This document shows, piece by piece, positions 46,725-57,477 of a DNA stretch of 64,000 nt. Both the position numbers and the translations under genes were made by a program. The stretch lies in NCBI GenBank assembly GCA_005656395.1, contig SRSI01000073.1, positions 1 through 64,000 on the forward strand. Direction: 5' to 3'. Source of the stretch: Strongyloides papillosus (taxonomy: Eukaryota; Nematoda; Chromadorea; Rhabditida; Strongyloididae). How positions within the stretch are numbered: the first letter of the stretch is position 1; every line of letters starts with the position of its first letter. A model generated the notes under the pieces. The model saw only the letters and a list, made by a program, of their open reading frames with translations, made no database searches and had not been told where the DNA came from.

Positions 46725-48057
46725 TTAATCTTTTTTGATAAGCCATTCTGGTTTTAGTATTTTTACTCTTTCTACTGCATCTTTTATTCCAAAGTATATT
46801 CTAGATGAGAGCAAAAATTTCCTTGTTTCCCAAATGCTGTCATTTTCTTTGGACATATCTAATTGACTAAGTTTATATCCAATTGTTACAATAAGATAAA
46901 AAATACTTTCAATATAGCAAAAATCATAGTGACGTCTAAAGGTTTCATATGTTATGTTGAATGGTTCATTTTTCTTTAAGACTTCTTCCTTCAATCTATT
47001 AAAATATTGAGGTAGATAATTTATTTCAATTTCACGTCTGGTTTCTGAAGAACAATTAATAGCAAGATTGCGTGCTAAATCAGCACCTATTGAACCTTCA
47101 TAAATAATTTGCCAGTCAACAATTGCTATGACATCATTGGTAAACCTTCCTTCTGTATCTTTGTGAAATAGAATATTGTTTACCCACATATCTCCATGGC
47201 AGATGACACTATTTTCTCCATGACTTTCGGGAAGATGATAAACGTTATACAAGGAGATTTCAGAAAAGTTTGATACCATGTTTACCACATCCTCTTCAAT
47301 TTCAATAAGAATTGTTTTTGGAATAAACTCTTTACAAACTTCCCAATGAATTTTTACTATATTTTGTAAGATTGTAGCCAATCCAATTGTCCTTTTGTTT
47401 TGAAGTTTATTTCTCCAGTGTTTACCATTGGTAAAAGAAAATACTTGTAGTTTTAATATTTCTTCAATGACAGACTTAGCCTGATAAATATTAAAAGGAT
47501 AATTAAGATCTATAATTCCACCTTTATTAGGATTGACATAATCCATTATGATTACTCCTGATTTCTTAGAAAGTATTGCATCACTACCTCCAAAATATTT
47601 TGGAACTTTAATATTTTTAATTTCCTTAGAAATTTCTCTGTAAAATAAATGTTCTTGAGAATGACATCTAACTAAAGTATTTGACACCATATCGTCATCA
47701 TATTTTTCGATGTCTTTTACACCTAATTCATTCAGAAGTTCAGAATTTTTGAAAATAGGAATTTTTAAAATAACTTCATAAGGATCGCTATTTACATCAT
47801 CAAAAAAGACAACTAACTTCATTATATTTGAAGCAGTTCCTTTACCTTTACTAATATCTTCATAAGTTATCTATAAATAGTTTATTATTGTTTGAATTTA
47901 CAAATATTACCTTTAAGACTTTTGAATCCTTCCTTTTTAAACGAAAATCTTCTGAATTTTCTTCTAAATTTTCAATTATCCATTTGTAAGAAATAGTTGT
48001 CTTCTCAATACATTCATCTCCATATGAATCAACGGTAAAAACATTTTTATCTTCCAT
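46725..48057 (-). CDS. CHK / ecdysteroid-kinase-like small-molecule kinase
   Basis: Exons 48057-47911 and 47870-46725; a 40-nt intron at phase 0. The product is 430 residues. The ATG at 48057 begins MEDKNVFTVDSYG. A Gly/Ser-containing nucleotide loop (SKGKGTASNI) crosses just after the intron. The catalytic segment CHGDMWVNNILF (about 266-277) and the metal-binding IVDWQII (about 298) are the signatures of the CHK kinase-like / EcKL family, related to aminoglycoside phosphotransferases. Family members phosphorylate steroids or xenobiotic-type alcohols in arthropods; in nematodes the family is expanded and most substrates are unknown. All catalytic residues visible are intact. No signal peptide: cytosolic. 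Confidence 0.9.
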
Positions 48058-48764
48058 GTTTAGTAGGAAATAGTGGTAAATATCTGTCAAATTGAAGGTA
48101 ACTAAAACAAACTTACAATAGTAATAACGGAACTATAATTTCTGCGTTTATTTTATCTTATCAAAAACATACAAATTATTAAGTTATAAGTTTTATAACA
48201 AGCCATCTTTGAAAATAACTTTTTTAAAAGATAGTTGTTTAACTTTTCTTTTCCATTTATATATTTTTTCATATCAGGTGTATAAAGTGTTTATATAAAT
48301 AATGAAAAAGTTTCATTGAATGATTTCGAAATATTTCATTAATATCTACAATTTTATTAAAGATAATAATTTTAACATTTCATACTTATAGATATTTTTC
48401 ACGTGACTTTTAATTCCAATTAAACTAAAATTCTTTGGTTTTTAATGAAGCACGACTGTTAGAAGGTGAGAATATAATATGAGTCGCTAACGAAATACAA
48501 CATACATTGGAAACAGTAATGCTTATATTTAATAAATAAACACCATATTTCGATTTTAGAGAAATGCTATTAAAATTTTATTTCTCAATTTTTCTTACAC
48601 ACATTTTAGTTTATGAACAATCGTTACATAAAAACATTTATTTTAATGGTAAAAAATGCATTATTTAAATTATAATTAGCATTGCTAATTTTTCTTCGAT
48701 AATAATAAAAGGTCTGTTAGTTTTACAGCAAATTTTAAGTTATTTTATGGTACACTTTTAATTT
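48058..48764. other. Intergenic, no gene seen
   Basis: A+T-rich spacer of about 700 bp, 5' of the kinase-like gene (a TTTTGTTTTAG about 38 nt above its ATG could be a trans-splice acceptor) and 3' of a small secreted gene. Nothing else recognised. Confidence 0.5.
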
Positions 48765-49203
48765 TTACTTTCTAAAATTCGTAAATATTAAATCGGTAAT
48801 GTTACAGAAAGGAAAGCATGGTTCGTATATTCCACTGTTCCTAAGAGTTTCTTCAACTTCTTCACTAATTTTTTGACTTAATACTTTTCCATATTCTTTC
48901 TAGAAAAAAGTAACTAAGAAAAATAATTTAACTTACTATAGTATTACTGGGAACAATTTTGTTTATGAAATAATTAAGTTCTACTCTTTTGTTACGGTTA
49001 CTTAGAGTAGAATTATTTAAAATGGAGTTAATGCCGTTTATTTGATCTTGACTAAGTAATTTTGAAAAGTCATTATCCAACGTAAAGTTATTTCCTGTAT
49101 CTATATAGCAATCATCATCAGATGGTCCACAGGTTACACTGATTCCATAGGATTGAGTTATAACAATTACAGAAATGATCAAAAATAGAAAAAGTTTCAT
49201 CAT
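48765..49203 (-). CDS. Small secreted Cys-containing protein, pair member 1
   Basis: Exons 49203-48937 and 48899-48765; a 37-nt intron (GTAAGT..TTTTCTAG) at phase 0. The product is 133 residues with a signal peptide (1-20). The mature part begins ISVTCGPSDDDCYIDTG, has a helical middle (LLSQDQINGINSILNN) and ends with NSGIYEPCFPFCNI. It has four Cys in two pairs (CGPSDDDC and CFPFC). The gene at 49717-50153 is a clear paralogue: same exon number, same exon 2 length (135 nt), same intron phase, and the same ISCG..DGCYMD and PCxPFC patterns. Family unknown. A possible four-Cys secreted helical fold is inferred. Confidence 0.8.
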
Positions 49204-49716
49204 AAATTTATGAAATAAATGTTTTCAGTACGTATTTATACGCTTTGAAAAACATATTGAATTTCAAAAAAAAATCTTATTATGTATAATTCAAATTTAA
49301 TGATCTAAAATATTTTAATTTCTGTACTAATAAAAAAAGCAAATATTTATAAGTTATTTTTATATCAATTAGTCAGGCAACGGTTATAATATTATAGTAA
49401 ATGAAGTTAATCCTCTATAATAACTTGAGTAAATCTTTTATCATAGTATAATAATAAAATGTAATGTTTAACAATCAAATATTATGAAAATTTTGGCCTC
49501 AGTAATCTCAGTAAACTTTATTTTTAATAAACAAAGTTAAAAATAGACAATTTGAACTTATAATATTATGCATCAAATTAAATCTAAATTAAACAAAAAA
49601 TGTTTTTTAAAGAGTCCAGGAAAAGCTTTTAAATCTTCAGTCGAAATATCTTGATTTAGTTAGACGCAATATTTCCAATATATAATAATGTTTTATGAAT
49701 TTATTGACATAAATAG
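49204..49716. other. Intergenic between the paralogous pair
   Basis: About 510 bp, A+T rich, expected to hold the promoter of pair member 1. No gene seen. Confidence 0.5.
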
Positions 49717-50153
49717 TTAACCCAATAAAGTGTTATAGTACATATATGGATTGAAGCAGAATGGTGCACATGGTTGAAAAATCAAATTTGTTTTAAGATT
49801 TTCTTCTAATTTACTATCAGATTCTTTGGATAATTTGGTCTTATAATTGCTCTTAAAATAAAATGTTTTAAAGTAATATTTATACTTACGATTATTTCTT
49901 GAGAAACATTTCTGTTAATAAAACAGTTAGCTTCCGCACGTTTTTGGTGATTATTTAGTCTATTGTTATCTATGATACTTCTGATAACGTTTTTTTGAGT
50001 TGATGTCAACATGTTTAGAAAATCACTATCTATTTTTTGTAGACTTCCTACATCCATATAACAACCATCTTCATATAATCCGCAGGAGATTTGAATTCCA
50101 TTACATTGAATAGCAAAAATTATAAAAATTATTAAAGATTTTAAGTATTTCAT
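49717..50153 (-). CDS. Small secreted Cys-containing protein, pair member 2
   Basis: Exons 50153-49890 and 49851-49717; a 38-nt intron (GTAAGT..TTTAAG) at phase 0. The product is 132 residues from the ATG at 50153, with a signal peptide (1-19, MKYLKSLIIFIIFAIQCNG). It shares with pair member 1 the start ISCGLYEDGCYMD, the middle MLTSTQKNVIRSIIDNN and the end FQPCAPFCFN. One extra Cys (NCFIN) is present, making five in the mature part. It lies on the same strand, 513 bp upstream. The two copies arose by tandem duplication and have diverged strongly outside the shared motifs. Confidence 0.8.
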
Positions 50154-51539
50154 TTTATTTTTACATCTCAATACATTTCATTCCCTATTTATACATTTTT
50201 CATATTGTTATTTTGGTTAAAAAATTAATTATATTTTAAATACTGAACTGATGAGTAAGCAAAAATGCAACATAATCCATATTATCAATAAGAGTATAAA
50301 TGAAATTATAATAGGTTGTTACATTAATTATGTCATTTTTTCAAATGTTATATTAGATCGTTGAAAAAAGTATGATAATAAGTGGTAAAAAATTAAGTTA
50401 TTATAATAATTTTATAGTACCACTTCGTTTTAATATTATCTGTCCTACCTTCTATCTTGCTAAAACATGTAATTAGTTAGGAGTTATTTTTGATACTGTA
50501 TATTCAACGGGCCTCAAATAAGACATAAAGCAATTGAAGCTTCTTAAAGATTTATGTAGAATATTAAGAGAATGTATGATGAATGTTAGAAAAGTGCAAA
50601 AATTGTTCTCAAAGTTTCAAAATAAAGAAATGAATCTTAAAGAATAAACATTTATTTGTAAAGCTTTTTCTTCTAATGAAAGTTTTTTTAAATACTACAA
50701 TTTGCAAACTATTTTTGATGACTTTTAATGTGACAATTTATCAAAATTGGTAAAGAAAATTTGTAAAGAATGACAAGTGTTGAGCAAAGGAAAGTTGTTC
50801 TACAATACGATCAATCATAATATTAACGTCTAGAAAAGATTATTGAGTTAATCCATGAAGTTACTCTTTTGTTAACAATACTCTATAGGTGTGTATTAAT
50901 CGAGCTACTACCCATTTGTCTTTGCACAACTTTTTTAAGGTTTTTAGCTCCAATAAATATTAATTCTTTACATTTGGAATCAAGAAGGTATCTACTAAAT
51001 TGTGACAAGCTGTAGATAGTAAAGTACAATATACTAAAAATAAATAAAGTCCTCAATAAATTATATCATTTTAAATTTCTTGTAGAAAAAAGACGTAACT
51101 TATGATTCTTCTTGATACATAATTTAAGTCAGGACAACTTTTTTTGGTAGATAAAAACTTGTTTACAAATTTTTTTACTGATAATAGTATTAGAAATTTT
51201 TTATCACCTAGATCACCAATAATATTGATGACTAATACATTTGACAAATTATTTATAAAGTATTTTTATGATTACTTAACCGTGAAATGATCATATGTAA
51301 AGATATTAATATAACTATTAACTTGGAAGTAAAAACTTTATCTTTTAATTGTATATTATTTTAGGTAAAATGTGTAGCAAATGTACAAACACTACTTTTA
51401 TTTAATTTTGAAAAATGCTTTCTTTCAAAAAAATAGCCTTATATATAGGATAAAGCAGTTTTTTGATTTTAAATCAATCATTAATAATCTTAAAAGACAA
51501 ACACTGATTTATTTCACTTTCAGTAAGGCAATTATTTTA
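50154..51539. other. 1.4-kb intergenic region, no gene supported
   Basis: Between 50740 and 50900 the sequence is less A+T rich and gives short plus-strand frames (one begins MTSVEQRKVV), but stops interrupt it. It may be a very old mobile-element remnant; I could not support that. The rest is A+T rich. Confidence 0.45.
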
Positions 51540-53288
51540 CTAAGAAAAAAATTTGCATCTTCCATGTGGTTTATATTCTTCATGTTTCAAATTGCCAAAA
51601 TATGCATAATAGCTATCAAGTACGGCAGATTTTATTGAATCTTTTTTAGAAGGCTGCCATCGTTCGCCTGGAATTCCAGTATCTGCAAATCGACCAACCA
51701 TGTTCATCATTTTTACTGAAAGTGCTGCTTCAAGTCCAAAATAACCAGAAGTATCATATTTTCGAAATTCTCTAAATGGAAGTCCAAAAATATATTCCGT
51801 ATCTGAGCCTGTTATAACTTTAGGTAACCAATGTGGCAATACTTCGTTTTTAGGCATGTGCTTGAAAATATATGAATAAATCTTGTTTTTTGGCTTAGTC
51901 AAAGCTTTATTCATAAAACGATGCCAATCACATTCAGAATGCATATCATGATACAAAAGTGGTCCAACCAAATAAGTTTTATTTGTTAATTTTACATATG
52001 TTTCTACAAGTTTTTTTTCAACATCTTTTTTCAGTTTATGTTCTTTCGCAATTTTGTCGAATAGCTTTGTGTTAATTTTTTCCATTTCTTCTACAGCTTT
52101 TTCAAAATTATCCTTATAATTTTCAAGATGTTGGAAATTTTTTCTTACAAAGTCTAAAAAGTATTGTGTTCCTTCATCTTCAGTTCTACCTGTCAAGATA
52201 TCAACGCCATCTCTAATAAATAACTTCTCAAAGGTTTTTGTAAAAAACCATCTATCTGAACTTGATATACCAAAAATGTGACGTAAAGGATAATCTTCTT
52301 TGTGTCTGATATAATTTGTAAATCTATGAAGAGTCGTGACCTCTCTTTGACTTAAACAAGCTTCGACAAGTGTGCTTGTTTGATTTTTGCATATCATTAA
52401 TTCTCCAAGTTCCTTTGTTCTATTTATAACATGATAATGAGAAACTGTAAAACGACGACTTGGAAAAGCACCTGAAACTAGAATAACTCTTTTGAATAAC
52501 TTTTTATCTTTTAAATGCAAATGAGCAGCAGCTGCTACAGCGCCAGCTTCATGACCAAAAATTGTTACTTTGTTTGGATCACCTCCAAAATCTTTTATAT
52601 GCTCATTGACCCATAACAATGCACGTTGTTGGTCTAAAAGTCCCATATTTCCGGGTATTCTAGTTCTTTGACCAAGGTAAGCAAAACCGTATACTTCTAA
52701 TCTGTAATTAACGTTGACAATGATAGCTTTTGAATAAGCAGCAAGAAATGATCCATTATAGATATGTAAAGAAGCAGATCCGCGTACCAAGTCCCCACCA
52801 TGGAAAAAAACAATAACAGCTCCAGTTTTATTTTCTGGTACCCACATATTCATTTGTAAGCAATCTTCAGAAGTACCATTTTTAAAACTATAATAGTCAA
52901 ATCTTCTTATCCCTGTATTAATATGCCTTTGCAAGCACGGCGTTGCGGAGGTATTTGCTTTAAATAAATGATCATCTGTAATATTGTTATAATGAGGATG
53001 GGGACGTTTAAATCTGAAATAATCGATTGGTGGCCTAGCATATGGTATACCAAGATATTCTTTAACTTTGTTTATTCTAAAGAAATTCTATTATGACAAT
53101 AACAAGTAAAATTTTAGTAAACTTACAAAAATATAGTTCGGAATGAAATGGACATAGTCTTCTTGTGTTTTACCTTTTATTTCCATGTAAAATTTAACTC
53201 TAACGCCATCACTCTTATTATAAGAATGTACAAAATTAATTAGGAAGTATAAAAACAATAATAGTTTAAAATTACATTGAAAAAACAT
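51540..53288 (-). CDS. Cholinesterase-like protein lacking catalytic Ser and His
   Basis: Exons 53288-53127 and 53087-51540; a 39-nt intron at phase 0. The product is 569 residues with a signal peptide (1-24). The carboxylesterase type-B fold is clear: YLGIPYARPP, SEDCLQMNMWVP, VFFHGG, VNVNYRL, GNMGLLDQQRAL and FGGDPNKVTIFG. The nucleophile elbow reads GHEAG where active enzymes have GxSxG, so the Ser (about residue 234) is Glu. The His region reads ITGSDTEYIFGLP where active enzymes have a His before the Gly, so His is Thr. The acidic residue in TEDEGTQYF is kept. It has no transmembrane segment. It must be non-catalytic, perhaps a ligand-binding or adhesion-type secreted protein like neuroligin or gliotactin relatives (inference). 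Confidence 0.9.
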
Positions 53289-53538
53289 TTTCACATATAA
53301 TTTTTAATTAATAAAACTGATGTAATATTTTACTTTTTATAATAAAGAGATATAAAATATAAAAAATATCTGATTGTTTGACTATTTAAAATTTTTTATT
53401 GAATATATTTAATTACGAAGGGTATATAAATATTGTTCAACTTTTACATCAAATGATTTTAAAATTCTTACATCTATGTTAATACATCATTTTTAAACAA
53501 TTAAATTTATTCACTGAACTTTAGCAAATTGTTAGTTT

Positions 53539-54124
53539 TTAATTTTTTGTCTTTCTAAAAAAATTTTTACAATTGTTCCAATATCTTCTTCTCTTGCAGA
53601 ATATATAAGCAGGTGCTGTTACTGTAAAAAAATTATAGATTTTATTAAATTACTTTAAAAATCATTTCATTACAGTTTACTGTTGATAAAGGAATTGATT
53701 TATAAGACAATTTTGATGAATGTAACACAATTTTTGTAGGATGACGATATGGCAGACAGAAGGAATGGCAAATTGATTTCTACAATATTTTTAAGTTATA
53801 ATTAATTCAAATACCTACAACGAGACAGGGTGCAAAGTGCATCTCAACATAAGCACTCATTACTTTACCTAATGCACGTTTATCAAAACATCGAGCGTTG
53901 TAATGCTTTACCAAACCTTCTCTAGTGTAAGGATTAACAGAATATAAAAATTTTATTCGAAATTCTTGACTATCCATATCAATGTAAAGTTGACATGGTG
54001 GTTTGTTGTTTCGTCTTCCATTACAGTAATACTTAAATGCTCTTGAAAAAGATAATAATTTGATAATTAAAATTATAGTAGAAAAAATAACGGAATAATG
54101 CATTTTTTTGTGAAAAATATTCAT
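53539..54124 (-). CDS. Small secreted Cys- and Arg-rich protein, three exons
   Basis: Exons 54124-53819, 53779-53674 and 53621-53539; 39- and 52-nt introns. The product is 164 residues. The N terminus (about 1-29) is a signal sequence or anchor. The mature region has eight Cys or so (YYCNGRR, PPCQLY, ARCFDKR, APCLV, SICHSFCL, IFCKRRR, NNCKN), with a dense basic C terminus. The first join (GTT then GTAGGT) and the second (AAC-T then GTAATG, acceptor TTTTTACAG) were chosen because they keep the frame and Cys pattern; other donors nearby are possible, so exons 2 and 3 are less certain. No family recognised. It sits between two cholinesterase/astacin-type secreted genes. Confidence 0.6.
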
Positions 54125-54801
54125 TATTCAATTTTTTATATGGAATATACTCTTGTTAAATTATCACAGCTATAATTTATTTACTAACATAAGCTTTGGT
54201 AAATTTGATGAAAATGAACATTTGCTACGAATTTTTAATTAATAATTTGTACTTTATAATGTTCAAAATTGTTTTTTTATTGAAATTAACATAAAGTAAA
54301 TATTATTTGCCACATCAGTAAAATAATAATCAAAAATTATTTTTTTTTAAAATCATAATTTACATTAGATAGAAATTAAACATCAAAAATCGAATTTTAA
54401 TTAGCAAATTTTTGAAACAATCAATTACATAATTAGAGATTAAAAGGCTAACATTATAAGATATAGAAATAAAAAAATTAACAAGAAATTTTCTAAGATT
54501 CTAATATTTATTTTTTAAGTCAGTAATTTTTTTATATAACTTCAAACGTATTCATTTAGCTCATTATAAGTATCACTTTCTATTTGTTTTTTATTTTTTA
54601 TAACTCTTACGAAACAATGTAAAGACACTATCACAATTATTTACACATTTTACTTAAAAATTATAAAGACATATTTAAATGTTGGTTAAATATATTACTT
54701 GGAACGTTCTTAAATTAAGTAAAACATATATAACCGTTTAAATTAATTTTTTATTTGAAAAAAATAACTATCAATATAAAACAAAATGTTACTTAAATCT
54801 T
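54125..54801. other. Intergenic, no gene seen
   Basis: About 680 bp of A+T-rich spacer, 5' of the small Cys-rich gene and 3' of the astacin-like gene. Nothing recognised. Confidence 0.5.
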
Positions 54802-55988
54802 TTAACGTACTGCTCTATATTTAATAATAGCCTTGTATTTTTGATTATCAGATCCTTCATATCTCACAAGAACTTGACTGAAATATGGTTTTAAAGAAAT
54901 ATTTTTGTATTTTCCACAGAATGAGAGACCAACAGCACCCTTGTTGTGACGATGTCTGATTTCAAGAGCTTCTTTTGGTGTGCATACTGCTTTCTTCTTT
55001 GTGTTTACTTCAACAACGACAACTTCAACTTTTGTTCTAATTGGTGATGAAATAAGATGGTTGCAAACCTTATCCTTTCCTGTTTTTATTTCTAATGTTT
55101 TGTATTGTGTTGAAGCGACAAGTTTTGAAGGACCACATTCACCAGTTGATGGTTCTGGAATTCCACATAATTTCTTACGATAACCAAGGGGGCAGCGGCA
55201 TGAAAGGCAATCTTTTGGATCTGGGTATCCGCCGTTGATACAGCCTTTTATCTTTTTGGGACATTTATTACTACAATAGAAATCATTAAGTAATTTAATG
55301 TCATTAAATGAGAACTCTTCTCTCTGTCCTAACATATTGTTGTAAAGTTCATTAATTTTTGCGGAATAGGTAAAGTTATTTCCATCTGCACCATAATCTC
55401 TTTCGTAATTTGTTAATGATCCAAAATCAAATGGTGTGTTGAATATTCTGACATGATATCCATTGAATTTCTTGTATCTCTCTGAAAATTCGTGTTTAAT
55501 ATTTTTCTTATGAAGTGTAATATAGTCTTTTCTATCCCAGCGAATTGTGTGTGGAATCAATCCTAAAGCAAGACCAATATGATGTTTAACACAACCGATG
55601 TTATTAAGACATTGGAGGTCTAGTTGAACAATAGTAGCTTTTCCAGTATCCATTCCCGGTAAAATTTCATTGCAGTCAGAGATTTCAAAAATTATACCAG
55701 TACTCTTAAAAGATTTCTTTCTTTTTTCAAATTCAAGACATGTTTGCTCAGAGAGGTAAGCGAAAGAGTCATGAATATGCTTAACAGGATTTGCAAATTT
55801 AATGTAATATCGGATCGGACGAGTATAGTTAAATTTTCTTTTAGTAATAATTGCACGTTTAACTCTGCTTTCTTGGTTTGCGTTATACTCTAACTCAATC
55901 TAAAATTCAAAATAGTGTGTATAAATTAGATACTTACTCCGAAGGATAAGTTGAGTAGAAAAATTAAAAACAGTGTTAGAAGAAACAT
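54802..55988 (-). CDS. Astacin-like protein with destroyed zinc site, EGF and CUB modules
   Basis: Exons 55988-55938 and 55899-54802; a 38-nt intron at phase 0. The product is 382 residues with a signal peptide (1-17). KRAIITKRKFNYTRPIRYYI starts the protease-like domain in the usual way. The zinc helix, HExxHxxGxxH in active astacins, reads HHIGLALGLIP: the first His stays (His123), the catalytic Glu is His124, the second His is Leu127 and the third is Pro133. The Met-turn (SxMHY) reads SLTNY. An EGF-like module (about 230-275, CINGG...CRCPLGYRKKLC) and a CUB-like domain (about 275-382) follow. It is therefore a secreted, non-proteolytic astacin homologue. Such expanded, sometimes inactive astacins are known in Strongyloides-type worms. 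Confidence 0.92.
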
Positions 55989-57477
55989 TTCAATTAATGA
56001 TGATTTACAAAATTTTCCTCTCTTTATATAGTTGTAGGATTGTTTAATTTTTATTAATTATGCAAATATTTGAAAGTATTTCATATAGTTTTTTTTAAAT
56101 ATGATCTCCTGATTTTATGAAAAAAAGTTTATTACAACAAAGAAATTATAGATAAAATGCATCTATTGTATTCTTAAACAAGGTAAAAATGTTCCTAATG
56201 TTTTTAAATATTTTCCAAGAATCAAAATTCAACGTGGAAAAAGAATTTATTCATGAAATTACAAACTTTTTTTTTGTTTATCTGTGTTATTTAATTCATA
56301 AACGTTGTTCGTTTGACACATTACATATAATTTATAGGCATTTTTATTAATCTTTAATTTTCCGAAATTTAATGTTAATTTAAGCATTGTACTCTATATG
56401 AAGGCAAATATTTCTAACTTTAAACCATTTGCTTAATATTTTTAATTAATGTAATATCGAATATACTTGAAAATTTTATTAATAATCACAAATGATAAAA
56501 AAATGTTACATTTTTTAAAGCTATGCTTAATAAACAATACAAAAACAAATATGATTATCTATTAAAAAAAGTGTAAATTTTATTCCCCTATTTTAATAAT
56601 TTTATCAAATTTTCTTCATGGAATCTAAATATAACTTGGTTTTAATGACACAAAACAATTATTAATTAAATTACTAATACATTTTTATTTGATAGAATGT
56701 GTATAATAATAGCCTCAATAAATTATAATCATAAAACTACGTATGGCATATTTTTAATTTTTGATTTAAAATTTTGTATATAAACATCAAAGATTATGTG
56801 ATATAGGTTCAATTCTTTAAATTATAAAGATCGTGATAATTTGACCGTCATTAAATGTAATAATTTACAGACTATGGTGAAGAGTTGTCTATGTGTGGTA
56901 GTTTCGAAGCATAGCGAATACTTTAATGTCAGTGATAGTAATGATTTCAATTATCTAACAGTAGCTGTTGGAGGAAAAAAAATGCGCACTTTTTTAATGA
57001 GCCTATGGAAATAGGGAATAGGTTTATGAAATTATATCTTACTTTTCTCGTTAGTAAAGTTTATTACAATGAAATTGCCATTCGTTAGAGGATACTAAGC
57101 ATTATCTGATAGTGAAAATATTTACTAATTTAAATGATCCAAAATCTGTTGTCTTAAAGTTATCGAATCAAAGAAACTGCAAATTCTTCTCAAGTAGAAT
57201 TGACAGGATCTTCTAACGTTATAAACATTTTGATTCTACTGCTTTTTTGAAATAAAAATGTATATTTCTAACAAATTATGGTATTTTTAATTTGCTTTAT
57301 TCATAAATAACATTTATTCTATCTAATTAATAATTTAATAAAAAAATTATTTATATTTGTTTTCTCCAACGTATACATTTTAAACAGAATGTGAGTAAAA
57401 ATTAAACTTTTTATAAATATGAAAAATTATCACAAAGTAAATTTGAACGTTTTTATTTAAATTCTCTTAATTTAAAA
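55989..57477. other. 1.5-kb intergenic region, no gene seen
   Basis: A+T-rich spacer between the astacin-like gene start and the esterase stop. A slightly less A+T-rich part at 56870-57230 gives only short, interrupted frames on both strands. Confidence 0.5.

Noticed and set aside
50480..51130. Possible relic of a Tc1/mariner-type transposase (frame starting MTSVEQRKVV, less A+T-rich patch)
   Set aside because: Stops interrupt it and no DDE/DDD signature or terminal repeats could be seen; similarity is only an impression.
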